Source: Nemertoderma westbladi | Taxonomy: Eukaryota; Xenacoelomorpha; Nemertodermatida; Nemertodermatidae | Direction of reading: 5' to 3' | DNA: 64,000 nt | Assembly: GCA_032718475.1 (NCBI GenBank) | Contig: JAUCBJ010006810.1 | Coordinates: 124,001 to 188,000, forward strand | In this document: piece by piece, positions 9,892-21,960 of the stretch | How positions within the stretch are numbered: position 1 is the first letter of the stretch | Layout of the letters: every line of letters begins with the position of its first letter | Program-made: the position numbers and the translations under genes | The notes under the pieces: generated by a model | Told to the model about the DNA's origin: nothing | The model's database searches: none | Seen by the model: the letters and a program-made list of their open reading frames with translations, nothing else

Positions 9892-10206
9892 CTAACAGCT
9901 GTACAGCAGTACAGCAGATGTACAGCAGGATTGTTGTACAAATCTGTACACATCTGTTGGAACAAAGAATTGTTGAGGAAGTTCTATTGTTCCTCCATAA
10001 AACATTGTGGATGGACTGAATCCAGAGCAATTAACGCTCATTCGCAGGCCCAAAAGTACCATTGGCAATGAATCCGACCAACTGGAGTCAACTGCATGTG
10101 CTCTTAAAGCATTCTTTAAAGTTCTGTGAAACCTTTCCACAGCGCCGTTACACTGGGGATAATATGATGTTGTTCGCTTTCGTGTAATACCAAGTAAAGT
10201 CATCAA
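9892..10206 (-). pseudogene. Ty3/gypsy integrase catalytic-core fragment
   Basis: The minus strand reads LLGITRKRTTSYYPQCNGAV followed by ERFHRTLKNALRA. This is the C-terminal part of the rve integrase core, including the Glu of the DDE triad in NGAVERFHR. SLPMVLLGLRMS follows, also typical of gypsy integrases. Both aspartates of the triad lie upstream and are missing. The frame decays into a CAG/TAC-rich stretch near 9895-9940. The fragment abuts the 3' end of LINE-F near 10210. Confidence 0.8.
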
Positions 10207-10395
10207 TTAGCCCCAAATAAAACTACAAGAATGACCAACGAAATAAAACCAAGTAAACAGAGATTATATATATCATCAAGTAAAAAAACATAATTTGTTT
10301 CGAAAGCCATTGATCCTTTTTATAAAAGTGACAAAAATATTAAAAACTATTTGGTAGATTAAATATAAATAAAAACAAATAAAAAATATATGTGG

Positions 10396-13293
10396 TTAAT
10401 TTAAAAATCTGTTAAAATGACAATATGGCAATAGATCAACATCTTTCAATTTATCAGTAAAAATATTTACATTTGCAGAATTGACAATTTCTTCGGGTAA
10501 GGAATTCCAAATATCTACAGTTCTGTTTGAAAAAGAGTTTTTTACAATTTGTAGACGGCAAAACGATTTGAAAAGCTTACGGTTATGGCCTCTATTTCTA
10601 ATATTGGTACTTAAAGTGAAAAAGTCATTAAAATTTAGATCAACATCATTATTAAAAATACTATACACCATTTTTAAATCATAAATATGCCTACGTACTT
10701 CTAGAGGTTGTAGCTTAAGAAAATTAATTCTCTCCATGTAACTACGGCTGCTGAGGTTACAGCGCTTAAAAAGACGCCGGGTGAAGTAACGCTGAACCCG
10801 TTCGATTAAATCAATACTACCTAACGTAAATGGAGAGCAAACGGCAGTACAATATTCTAGTAATGGTCTGGCATATGACTTATACGCTGTACAAATGGCT
10901 TTCAGGTTACCGGTATAAAAACACTTAAATAAAATATTCACTACTCTATACGCCTTCTTTACTTGTTCACGGTAGTGAAGATCAAATTTCAAATCGTGAT
11001 TCACAATTACACCAAGATCTCTACAAAAATCATCATTTTTTATAAGGTTACCATTAAGAAAGTATTGCACAGGTGACACCTTTATACAAGTTGTAGATAA
11101 ATGAACTACTGAACATTTGTGTGCAGCTATCTTGACCTGCCACTCATTTGCCCAAGTCTCTAGTGATTTGAGAGCTTCTGCCAATGAATGGATGTCTGAT
11201 GATTTGCTGTACAACTTGAGATCGTCAGCAAATAAATTACAACAGGTGCCGGTACCTATAATATCAGGTAAATCATTAACATAGAGTAAAAATAATAATG
11301 GCCCTAAAACGCTTCCTTGAATTGTACCTGATATAACTTTGCTTACGACAGAAATAGTATTACCAACCAAGACTTGTTGGGTACGATTACATAGAAAAGC
11401 ACCAATCCACAATAACAAGTGACCTGAGATACCGTAGCTAGCAAGTTTAGCCAAAAGTTTACGGTGAACGACAGAATCAAACGCCTTGGCGAAATCTATG
11501 TATATAACGTCTATAGAGCTGCGACTGTCAATCAGCTTAAACCATTTATTAGTACTGTCAAGCAATTGAGTACAAGTACTGCGACGTTTCATAAATCCAT
11601 GTTGCGACTTACTAATAATATTATGCAACCTTAAGTACAATAATACATCATTTTTGATACATAACTCCATTATTTTACATGTTACACATGTAAGCGAAAT
11701 GGGGCAGTAGTTATAGGGATTTGTGTGACTGCCCTTCTTAAAGAGGGGGATAATGTTAGCAGTGAGCCATATAGAGGGTAAAGCGTGAGATTCAAATGAT
11801 ACTTTAAATAAAATAGACAACGGAACAGATAAACATTTAGGTAGTTTCGCAAAAATAAAACTGGGAAAACCATCTGGAGTTTTTCCACATTTAGCCTTAA
11901 TATTCTTAAGTACAGAATAAACAGCACCAGGGGAAAAATCTACAGTGGAAATGTGTACACCATTAGCTACTCTATGGTTAAAATTAGGCATTGATTCATT
12001 ATCCTTTGTAAAATTCTCAGAAAAAACTTCAGAAAATATATGTGCTTTAGTAGTGTCATCAATTATTACTTTGCCATTCATTTTAAATGCAGATATACCT
12101 GCTCTGACTTTACATTTGCTATTAACATAAGTAAAAATAGCGTTAGGTTTGCCAGATGTTAATATTTTGTTTTCACGTGCACAAGCCACTCTAAAGATAC
12201 TTTTAGAAACGGCCTTGGCACATTTCTTATACTCCTCTTGGCCGCTTTCTGTGTGGCGACAACGCCATAACAATTTCTTTCGCTTTTGTAATATCGTTAT
12301 AAGGCGCAGATGTGATTTATTACTTGAAATTTTAGTGAAAGGTACAAATTTTTCGATACCGGATTTCAAAATTTCGGCAAATGCCAACCAATAATCATCC
12401 ACAGATTCACAATTGTTATATACATCGGACCAGTTATAATTATCTAAGTATGCACCAAAGCTTATATAGTCGCCTTTCTTAAAGTTATAAAAACCGGCAT
12501 CATCATTTTGAACATACTGTTTAGGAGAAACGATACTAAAAATAATTCCTGAATGATCACTAGTCGAAAAATTTTCGCGAGTATCAACATCAGATACAAA
12601 CATATCCTCAGAAGTGAAAACAAGATCTAACACACTATTTAAGCGAGTTGGTTTAAATTGGAGTTGTTCAAGGCCATTTTCTAAAATAAAATTAGAAAAA
12701 GTATTATATAGACTATTATCAGGGTGGGATCCATCAGACCAGTTAAAAAGAGGCAAATTAAAGTAACCAAAAACTGTTACAGGAAAGTCCACATTACATA
12801 AATCTGATAAACCCAGACATAACCGGCGATCATCATCGTTTGACGAGGAAGGGGTTCGATAAACGCAAATCAAACGGCAAGGATGCTGACCTATGAGATC
12901 GAGGGCGACGATCTCCAGACCTTCGAATTTTTCACCAGAAAGTTCAATTCGATGGATAGGTGCTCCCAGGGCACAGTCACGGATAAGGATTGCGACACCG
13001 CCTGCCCTTAAAACACGATCGTTGCGATAAACACTAAACTTCCCGTTCCCAGACAGCATACCATCAGTAAAGGAGCTCGTCAGCCAGGTTTCCGTAATTC
13101 CGATTACGTCAAATTCGCAGTCGGCCAAAAAAGCATTCAACTCGGCCAATTTGTTACCTAGAGATTGGGCGTTGAAGCAACAACATTCTATGAAAGGCGA
13201 GACACAGTGCGTCTGGTATTCCCCCGTTACGCATTTCCCAGATTTCCCCGGGCGGCATGCTCCTGGGTGCCAGTAGCAGTTGGTCTGGCGGAA
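10396..13293 (-). CDS. LINE-F ORF2: endonuclease + reverse transcriptase (Jockey/CR1 group)
   Basis: The frame is open for 966 codons after the ORF1 stop at 13294-13296. Endonuclease motifs: NAQSLGNKL, VIGITETWL (catalytic Glu), FGYFNLP and STSDHSG. The third should be GDFN; the Asp codon is TAC at 12763-12765, so a catalytic residue is lost. RT motifs: YIDFAKAFDSVVH (A), IQGSVLGPLLFLLYVNDLP (B) and LFADDLKLYS (C). The usual C-terminal region follows (RRLFKRCNL; VDIWNSLPEEI). NYCPISLT and GTIQGS differ from the common NYRPISLT and G-V-P-Q-G-S. No ATG precedes the endonuclease, so the start is uncertain. The ORF is long but probably inactive. Confidence 0.85.
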   Translation of the reverse strand, partial: FRQTNCYWHPGACRPGKSGKCVTGEYQTHCVSPFIECCCFNAQSLGNKLAELNAFLADCEFDVIGITETWLTSSFTDGMLSGNGKFSVYRNDRVLRAGGVAILIRDCALGAPIHRIELSGEKFEGLEIVALDLIGQHPCRLICVYRTPSSSNDDDRRLCLGLSDLCNVDFPVTVFGYFNLPLFNWSDGSHPDNSLYNTFSNFILENGLEQLQFKPTRLNSVLDLVFTSEDMFVSDVDTRENFSTSDHSGIIFSIVSPKQYVQNDDAGFYNFKKGDYISFGAYLDNYNWSDVYNNCESVDDYWLAFAEILKSGIEKFVPFTKISSNKSHLRLITILQKRKKLLWRCRHTESGQEEYKKCAKAVSKSIFRVACARENKILTSGKPNAIFTYVNSKCKVRAGISAFKMNGKVIIDDTTKAHIFSEVFSENFTKDNESMPNFNHRVANGVHISTVDFSPGAVYSVLKNIKAKCGKTPDGFPSFIFAKLPKCLSVPLSILFKVSFESHALPSIWLTANIIPLFKKGSHTNPYNYCPISLTCVTCKIMELCIKNDVLLYLRLHNIISKSQHGFMKRRSTCTQLLDSTNKWFKLIDSRSSIDVIYIDFAKAFDSVVHRKLLAKLASYGISGHLLLWIGAFLCNRTQQVLVGNTISVVSKVISGTIQGSVLGPLLFLLYVNDLPDIIGTGTCCNLFADDLKLYSKSSDIHSLAEALKSLETWANEWQVKIAAHKCSVVHLSTTCIKVSPVQYFLNGNLIKNDDFCRDLGVIVNHDLKFDLHYREQVKKAYRVVNILFKCFYTGNLKAICTAYKSYARPLLEYCTAVCSPFTLGSIDLIERVQRYFTRRLFKRCNLSSRSYMERINFLKLQPLEVRRHIYDLKMVYSIFNNDVDLNFNDFFTLSTNIRNRGHNRKLFKSFCRLQIVKNSFSNRTVDIWNSLPEEIVNSANVNIFTDKLKDVDLLPYCHFNRFLN

Positions 13294-13700
13294 TCAGCTG
13301 GGGTAGCCAGAGTAAACAAACGCGCTGGCTGTGGTTATAGTCGCACGTCCTAGTGGTCTGGAAGCCCTCGACTGTCGACGTTGGTAAGCTTGCTGCACCT
13401 GTAGTTTGGTTAGATCGTTGTCAATAAAGACATTCCGATGATCAACGGAATTTCTCAGTTTCGACTTCTCCTTTATGACTTGGGACTTACTTACGAGATT
13501 TGATGCTTGTACAAATAACAACGATGATCCTTCGCCATGTTTGTTGCGCCTAAATAGTACTTTTATCAACGGATCCCTCGATGGATAATTCCTTACTTAT
13601 GAAACTGTTAACGAATTCCAGCTCTTTGCCTTTATCCTCTGGTAGATCGAGACCGCGTATAACAAAGTCATTTTCCACAAAATCATTTTCCACACTCACA
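13294..13700 (-). pseudogene. LINE-F ORF1, C-terminal (RRM) part
   Basis: The minus strand gives DFVIRGLDLPEDKGKELEF, FVNSFISKELSIE, a one-base frameshift near 13568, then FRRNKHGEGSSLLFVQASNL and HRNVFIDNDLTKLQVQQAYQ. This is the RRM and C-terminus of a LINE ORF1 protein, which binds the element RNA. It ends in TGA (13294-13296) in the same frame as ORF2. The N-terminal coiled coil is missing, so the element is 5'-truncated near 13700. Confidence 0.7.
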
Positions 13701-13709
13701 ATAGATCAA

Positions 13710-14335
13710 CCAAAATCAACAGTGAAGGAAAAGTAATTATTAACAATGTTGAATTAAAAAGATAACAATCGATAAAATTTATTGGACTTTACATAGATGA
13801 ACATCTTACCTGGAAACACCACCGGGAACATATACGACACAAAATTAGTCGTAACTTAGGGATAATTAACAAAATAAAAAACTTCATTTCACCACAAGCA
13901 CTAAAACTACTCTACCATACGATGATCGACCCATATTTACAGTACTGCAATGCTGTCTGGGCAGCTACATCATACAAGTCAGAATCAAATACTTCCACAA
14001 ACCAACACAGAAATCACTACAGACGGAGGAGGAAAAAAAGAAAAACCATGGAAAACCCTACAACCAAAATAAAATCACTCCAGAGTTTACAAAACAGGGC
14101 CATAAAAACTGTGCAGTCTAGAGGAAACATAGACTTCCGACCACTCACTATTACTTCAATCTTAAAAAAACAAGTCGCGATTACAGATTACAGATTGCCA
14201 AACAATCCATCAAAGTCAGGACCCCAGAAGTCTGGAATGGAGTCCCCGAAACTGTGCGGCAGGCACAATCTATTAGAATCTTCAAATATAAATTACATTC
14301 ATATCTGGCAGATATGCGTTCTATTGAAGCCTAAT
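13710..14335 (+). pseudogene. LINE-G fragment: region after the RT catalytic core
   Basis: From 13772 the plus strand reads KFIGLYIDEHLTWKHHREHI, NLGIINKIKNFISPQALKLL, MIDPYLQYCNAVWA and SLQNRAIKTV. After a frame change it reads VWNGVPETVRQAQSIRIFKY and ends with a TAA near 14332. This is the conserved part of Jockey/CR1-type ORF2 from just after motif C to the stop codon. It lies head to head with LINE-F. The RT catalytic motifs are absent and at least one frameshift breaks it. Confidence 0.75.
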
Positions 14336-14822
14336 CAAACTAAGAAATATCCAACTGTAATTAATTATCGATAAAACTCTATAATTTTGCACCTTAATCA
14401 TATAAATTATGTAATCTAATTTGGACCTTCCGCTTCGTTATATTCAATTTACTGTGTTATATTGTATACTGAAATGTTTCCCTTTAGACTGCAACCTGCA
14501 TGATTTATTTACCTACTGTATTACCAATAGTTGTTTTTCATGAGTTGTTAACATATTTACAGTGCAACATACGTATTTACAGTAGCGCTTATTTAGTGTT
14601 AGGCCTTACCTACTTAATTACAATGAAATACCTACTTATTTACAAATGTACACGGGGGTTGTGTAATGGGCCTACCCGACAAGCCTCCGTCTACATTATA
14701 TAATCATTTGTACCCGGAACTTAACTTACTCAATTATATGAAATACTGTATCAATTTGATTATATTGTGTAGTAAATAGTTCACTAAATTCAATTCATTC
14801 ACTTCGTACTCAGGCATTACAG
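14336..14822 (-). other. Possible LTR (minus strand) related to the gypsy fragment at 1.5 kb
   Basis: The last 22 bases (14801-14822) are identical to 1572-1593, where the same string follows a purine tract and begins TGTAATGCC on the minus strand. This suggests an LTR beginning at 14821 and running towards lower coordinates. I cannot fix its other end. No coding region is seen in this interval. Confidence 0.35.
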
Positions 14823-15751
14823 CTCCCACACTTGCTCTACTCACATACTCATACTGCTCAGCTCACCCCCCACAGCGCAGGGCGCTGCTATAACTGAGGC
14901 AAATGTTTCCAGGACTATATCATTGTGGTTATCAACAGTCAAAAATACCTTAACAAATTTTATTTTCATTAAATATAGTTGCGAATAATCAATTTGGCCC
15001 AATCCTCCCATCCTCATATTCTCTGTAACCGAGGGGCTCCGGCTGGTTATTAAACGCAGTAACTACAGCGGTTGTGGAAGAAAACCTACTGCAAGGCCAT
15101 CGGTTGCCATTTTATTATGCACAAAAATAATATTAACCGACCTAAATAGGAAAATAAATAATATTTTCATTATTTCACATAACATGTCAATCAATCTCTC
15201 TATCCATTAAACTCTTAATAATTGCTTATGTTATTTGTTCTAAATTTTAATGTGTTATTGTAACTGAAATGATTCAGAGATGATTTATAATCGTGAAACA
15301 GATATGGCATAACGGAAAACATAGAAATATAAATTAAGAAGCTCCTTCTGGCTGAATGAGCGACCATTGGAGTATTTAACAATCATAGTTGTTCAACGCA
15401 CATTTTCACATTAAGGCTCTTTCGTAAAATAATAGAGACTTAACCGATGTGTTAAAGGGAATTTGTTGAAACTTATCAGGTTTTTCTAGTGAATTCGATT
15501 TTCATTTTCCATTTGTGTCGTCACTATTACATTTTCGGTTAATTTATGTGTGTTTCACTATGACAACCATGACACCAGTTCAATCACTTTGCCTCCAGTA
15601 CCAGTTGTCTATTACGTTCCTAACTGGTACCCCGATGCAACTAACTATTGCATTTCTTAATAATTTTTTATATTTCTTAATAATAATTTTACTTTTTTTA
15701 TTCATGATGCCTTTACTTATAACTTGATTTATATTTCGTGTAAAGTCTAGT
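14823..15751. other. No gene seen
   Basis: AT-rich sequence. The ORFs here are short, hydrophobic and low in complexity, with no family motif. Nothing else is supported. Confidence 0.5.
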
Positions 15752-15901
15752 CTAGGATCGGCATGCTGCATTGCAGCTGCATTTTTAAGAATGCCGTGCC
15801 GGTTTGTCGACAAAATTGCGCCGCCACAACTCCCTATCACCCATGACATTTGCTAGATCATCCGCATCTTCAAAGATGCGTCTCAAGAAAGTCATTGGCT
15901 G
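15752..15901 (-). mobile_element. LINE copy D: short 3'-end fragment
   Basis: About 150 bases match the 3' ends of copies A, B and C, from the CTAG tail through the stop-codon region. A ~17-bp deletion leaves the perfect hairpin CGCATCTT-CA-AAGATGCG. Similarity ends near 15901, where a loose two-copy ~28-bp repeat (GCTTGGGTATAAAG / GCTTGGGTGTAAAG) begins. Confidence 0.8.
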
Positions 15902-17220
15902 GCTTGGGTATAAAGTATGGGGTAAGGTGCTTGGGTGTAAAGTGAAGGTGGCTCCAGTCTAGAGACAGTTTGGCAAGATTATGAAATGCAATTTATTTGA
16001 TCACTTGATGACGTCATACTATTGCTGCAATACAATACGTTTCTCTGTTTATTTGCGGATATCCCTATATCTAATTTTGAAACCGGAAACCAAAAATCTT
16101 GAGACAAATAAATTGCAAACAATAATTACAATATTACAATATGATTACAATATTGCAATTATAAAGGTGAAGTTATTCCAAATAAATTTGAAACGGTTCA
16201 ATAAAATAAAATAATGTGATTTAGCAAAGAGTAATACTGTATACTGTATATACCAGATGATACGAACTCCAGGATAGATCGAATTCCATATCGGGTGTGA
16301 CTCCAGCGCCTCATTTCTTTCAAAAAATGAGCTTAAAATCTCATTTATCTTTCATTGTATTTGGCCATGTATCTTGTGCCATTGGTATTGATTGAAATGT
16401 CAGAAGGCGAGAATCTCAGAGCTATTAACAGAATCTGCGAATTTCATTGAGAAATCAAATATTCTAGCTAAAACGGTCGCTACGGGCCTCGCTGCTATAA
16501 AACATAAGTCAATTCTGAAATGGAACAATGTTTCTGCCAGTAGTCAAGTAAAGGTAAGTTTATATCACTGATTCTCATCCTAAAGCCATCCAATTAAATA
16601 ATTATAATTGGTTTGAGGTCAAATAATATTAATTTGTTTACAAAGACGTTTGAATCCTATAATGTATCTGTGTTCTAAAGGCCAACACGAAAACATTGCA
16701 ATTGCCCCTAATTAACGACGACGACGACGACTAATTTATAAATTGTGATTATTTTTATATCGCCGGGAGGTACACTACCTACTTACAGTGGCCATACCAG
16801 TCGGTCCACTTTCATACATACTGTACAACACACACAGCCTGGTATCTAATCAGCCCCCTACCCAGCCCCAATGCCACACATTGTACTGTCCTGTTGTCCT
16901 GGAGGCCTACAGGTACTCAGCTACAACAGAAACCCCATAGCTAACCACTTCCCTTGACTTATTAATCTGCGTTGAATCGGATAATATCCACCAATATATC
17001 AGCCTTTGTTTCTTGTTGAATTCAATGACATTCGTTTCAGAAAGAACTACCTTAATTTCTCACATAAACTCAAAACAAACCAATAATATCGATTTCAAAC
17101 CATTTAAATAAATAACGAATAATAATATATTCTTTTGTGTCCGTGTCATTTGTATTCATGGAATTTCCGATTCATTGAGTGATTTTACATTTTCCGTTCA
17201 GATATATTTTTGTATATTTG
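15902..17220. other. No gene seen
   Basis: AT-rich sequence between LINE copy D and the minisatellite. A short (ACG)n run lies near 16713-16729. I see no coding region with recognisable motifs and no RNA gene. Confidence 0.5.
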
Positions 17221-20200
17221 AGACTCCCACTACGGGTTTCTACGTCCATACTCCTGACTGGTTATACTGACTCTCTCTACAGGTTTCTACCTCCATACTC
17301 CTGACTGGTTATACTGACTCACTCTACGGGTTTCTACATCCATACTCCTGACTGGTTATACTGACTCCCTCTACAGGTTTCTACATCCATACTCCTGACT
17401 GGTTATACTGACTCCCTCTACAGGTTTCTACATCCATACTCCTGACTGGTTATACTGACTCACTCTACGGGTTTCTACATCCATACTCCTGACTGGTTAT
17501 ACTGACTCCCTCTACAGGTTTCTACATCCATACTCCTGACTGGTTATACTGACTCCCTCTACGGGTTTCTACATCCATACTCCTGACTGGTTATACTGAC
17601 TCCCTCTACAGGTTTCTACATCCATACTCCTGACTGGTTATACTGACTCCCTCTACAGGTTTCTACCTCCATACTCCTGACTGGTTATACTGACTCTCTC
17701 TACAGGTTTCTACATCCATACTCCTGTCTGGTTATACTGACTCCCTCCCTCTACAGGTTTCTACATCCATACTCCTGACTGGTTACTGACTCCCTCTACA
17801 GGTTTCTACCTCCATACTCCTGACTGGTTATACTGACTCTCTCTACAGGTTTCTACATCCATACTCCTGTCTGGTTATACTGACTCCCTCCCTCTACAGG
17901 TTTCTACATCCATACTCCTGACTGGTTACTGACTCCCTCTACAGGTTTCTACATCCATACTCCTGACTGGTTACTGACTCCCTCTACAGGTTTCTACATC
18001 CATACTCCTGACTGGTTATACTGACTCTCTCTACAGGTTTCTACGTCCATACTCCTGACTGGTTATACTGACTCCCTCTACAGGTTTCTACATCCATACT
18101 CCTGACTGGTTATACTGACTCCCTCTACAGGTTTCTACCTCCATACTCCTGACTGGTTATACTGACTCTCTCTACAGGTTTCTACATCCATACTCCTGTC
18201 TGGTTATACTGACTCCCTCCCTCTACAGGTTTCTACATCCATACTCCTGACTGGTTACTGACTCCCTCTACAGGTTTCTACATCCATACTCCTGACTGGT
18301 TACTGACTCCCTCTACAGGTTTCTACGTCCATACTCCTGACTGGTTATACTGACTCTCTCTACAGGTTTCTACATCCATACTCCTGTCTGGTTATACTGA
18401 CTCCCTCTACAGGTTTCTACGTCCATACTCCTGACTGGTTACTGACTCCCTCTACAGGATTCTACGTCCATACTCCTGACTGGTTATACTGACTCCCTCT
18501 ACAGGTTTCTACGTCCATACTCCTGACTGGTTACTGACTCCCTCTACAGGATTCTACGTCCATACTCCTGACTGGTTATACTGACTCCCTCTACAGGTTT
18601 CTACGTCCATACTCCTGACTGGTTATACTGACTCTCTCTACAGGTTTCTACATCCATACTCCTGACTGGTTATACTGACTCCCTCTACAGGTTTCTACCT
18701 CCATACTCCTGACTGGTTATACTGACTCTCTCTACAGGTTTCTACATCCATACTCCTGTCTGGTTATACTGACTCCCTCCCTCTACAGGTTTCTACATCC
18801 ATACTCCTGACTGGTTACTGACTCCCTCTACAGGTTTCTACATCCATACTCCTGACTGGTTACTGACTCCCTCTACAGGTTTCTACCTCCATACTCCTGA
18901 CTGGTTATACTGACTCTCTCTACAGGTTTCTACATCCATACTCCTGTCTGGTTATACTGACTCCCTCCCTCTACAGGTTTCTACATCCATACTCCTGACT
19001 GGTTACTGACTCCCTCTACAGGTTTCTACATCCATACTCCTGACTGGTTACTGACTCCCTCTACAGGTTTCTACGTCCATACTCCTGACTGGTTACTGAC
19101 TCTCTCTACAGGTTTCTACGTCCATACTCCTGACTGGTTATACTGACTCCCTCTACAGGTTTCTACATCCATACTCCTGACTGGTTATACTGACTCCCTC
19201 TACAGGTTTCTACATCCATACTCCTGACTGGTTATACTGACTCCCTCTACAGGTTTCTACCTCCATACTCCTGACTGGTTATACTGACTCTCTCTACAGT
19301 TTTCTACATCCATACTCCTGTCTGGTTATACTGACTCCCTCCCTCTACAGGTTTCTACATCCATACTCCTGACTGGTTACTGACTCCCTCTACAGGTTTC
19401 TACGTCCATACTCCTGACTGGTTACTGACTCTCTCTACAGGTTTCTACGTCCATACTCCTGACTGGTTATACTGACTCCCTCTACAGGTTTCTACATCCA
19501 TACTCCTGACTGGTTACTGACTCCCTCTACAGGTTTCTACGTCCATACTCCTGACTGGTTATACTGACTCCCTCTACAGGTTTCTACGTCCATACTCCTG
19601 ACTGGTTATACTGACTCCCTCTACAGGTTTCTACGTCCATACTCCTGACTGGTTATACTGACTCCCTCTACAGGTTTCTGCGTCCATACTCCTGACTGGT
19701 TATACTGACTCCCTCTACAGGTTTCTACATCCATACTCCTGACTGGTTACTGACTCCCTCTACAGGTTTCTACGTCCATACTCCTGACTGGTTACTGACT
19801 CTCTCTACAGGTTTCTACGTCCATACTCCTGACTGGTTATACTGACTCCCTCTACAGGTTTCTACATCCATACTCCTGACTGGTTACTGACTCCCTCTAC
19901 AGGTTTCTACGTCCATACTCCTGACTGGTTATACTGACTCCCTCTACAGGTTTCTACGTCCATACTCCTGACTGGTTATACTGACTCCCTCTACAGGTTT
20001 CTGCGTCCATACTCCTGACTGGTTATACTGACTCCCTCCCTCTACAGGTTTCTACATCCATACTCCTGACTGGTTATACTGACTCCCTCTACAGGTTTCT
20101 ACATCCATACTCTTGACTGGTTATACTGACTCCCTCTACAGGTTTCTACATCCATACTCTTGACTGGTTATACTGACTCCCTCTACAGGTTTCTACATCC

Positions 20201-20280
20201 ATACTCCTGACTGGTTACTGACTCCCTCTACGGGTTTCTACATCCATACTCCTGACTGGTTATACTGACTCCCTCTACAG

Positions 20281-21960
20281 GTTTCTACATCCATACTCCT
20301 GACTGGTTATACTGACTCCCTCTACAGGTTTCTACATCCATACTCCTGACTGGTTATACTGACTCCCTCTACAGGTTTCTACATCCATACTCCTGACTGG
20401 TTATACTGACTCCCTCTACAGGTTTCTACATCCATACTCCTGACTGGTTACTGACTCCCTCTACGGGTTTCTACATCCATACTCCTGACTGGTTACTGAC
20501 TCCCTCTACGGGTTTCTACATCCATACTCCTGACTGGTTATACTGACTCCCTCTACAGGTTTCTACGTCCATACTCCTTACTGGTTATACTGACTCCCTC
20601 TACGGGTTTCTACCTCCATACTCCTGACTGGTTATACTGACTCTCTCTACAGGTTTCTACATCCATACTCCTGTCTGGTTATACTGACTCCCTCTACAGG
20701 TTTCTACCTCCATACTCCTGACTGGTTATACTGACTCTCTCTACAGGTTTCTACATCCATACTCCTGTCTGGTTATACTGACTCCCTCTACAGGTTTCTA
20801 CATCCATACTCCTGACTGGTTACTGACTCCCTCTACAGGTTTCTACGTCCATACTCCTGACTGGTTATACTGACTCCCTCTACGGGTTTCTACATCCATA
20901 CTCCTGACTGGTTATACTGACTCCCTCTACAGGTTTCTACGTCCATACTCCTTACTGGTTATACTGACTCCCTCTACAGGTTTCTACGTCCATACTCCTG
21001 ACTGGTTATACTGACTCCCTCTACAGGTTTCTACATCCATACTCTTGACTGGTTATACTGACTCCCTCTACAGGTTTCTACATCCATACTCCTGACTGGT
21101 TACTGACTCCCTCTACGGGTTTCTACATCCATACTCCTGACTGGTTATACTGACTCCCTCTACAGGTTTCTACATCCATACTCCTGACTGGTTATACTGA
21201 CTCCCTCTACAGGTTTCTACATCCATACTCCTGACTGGTTATACTGACTCCCTCTACAGGTTTCTACATCCATACTCCTGACTGGTTATACTGACTCCCT
21301 CTACGGGTTTCTACATCCATACTCCTGACTGGTTACTGACTCCCTCTACGGGTTTCTACATCCATACTCCTGACTGGTTATACTGACTCCCTCTACAGGT
21401 TTCTACGTCCATACTCCTTACTGGTTATACTGACTCCCTCTACGGGTTTCTACCTCCATACTCCTGACTGGTTATACTGACTCTCTCTACAGGTTTCTAC
21501 ATCCATACTCCTGTCTGGTTATACTGACTCCCTCTACAGGTTTCTACCTCCATACTCCTGACTGGTTATACTGACTCTCTCTACAGGTTTCTACATCCAT
21601 ACTCCTGTCTGGTTATACTGACTCCCTCTACAGGTTTCTACATCCATACTCCTGACTGGTTACTGACTCCCTCTACAGGTTTCTACGTCCATACTCCTGA
21701 CTGGTTATACTGACTCCCTCTACGGGTTTCTACATCCATACTCCTGACTGGTTATACTGACTCCCTCTACAGGTTTCTACGTCCATACTCCTTACTGGTT
21801 ATACTGACTCCCTCTACAGGTTTCTACGTCCATACTCCTGACTGGTTATACTGAATCCCTCTACAGGTTTCTACATCCATACTCCTGTCTGGTTATACTG
21901 ACTCCCTCTACAGGTTTCTACATCCATACTCCTGACTGGTTACTGACTCCCTCTACAGGT
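20281..21960. repeat. Higher-order repeat in the minisatellite, 840-bp period
   Basis: Variant units such as ATACTCCTTACTGG recur at an 840-bp offset (20571 and 21411; 20950 and 21790), along with neighbouring ACCTCC and CCTGTCTGG variants in the same order. The block near 27.75-28.39 kb shows the same variant order as the start of this block. Confidence 0.7.

Noticed and set aside
15515-16214. Short hydrophobic ORFs at 15.5-16.2 kb
   Set aside because: AT-rich, low complexity, no motif, no neighbour context.
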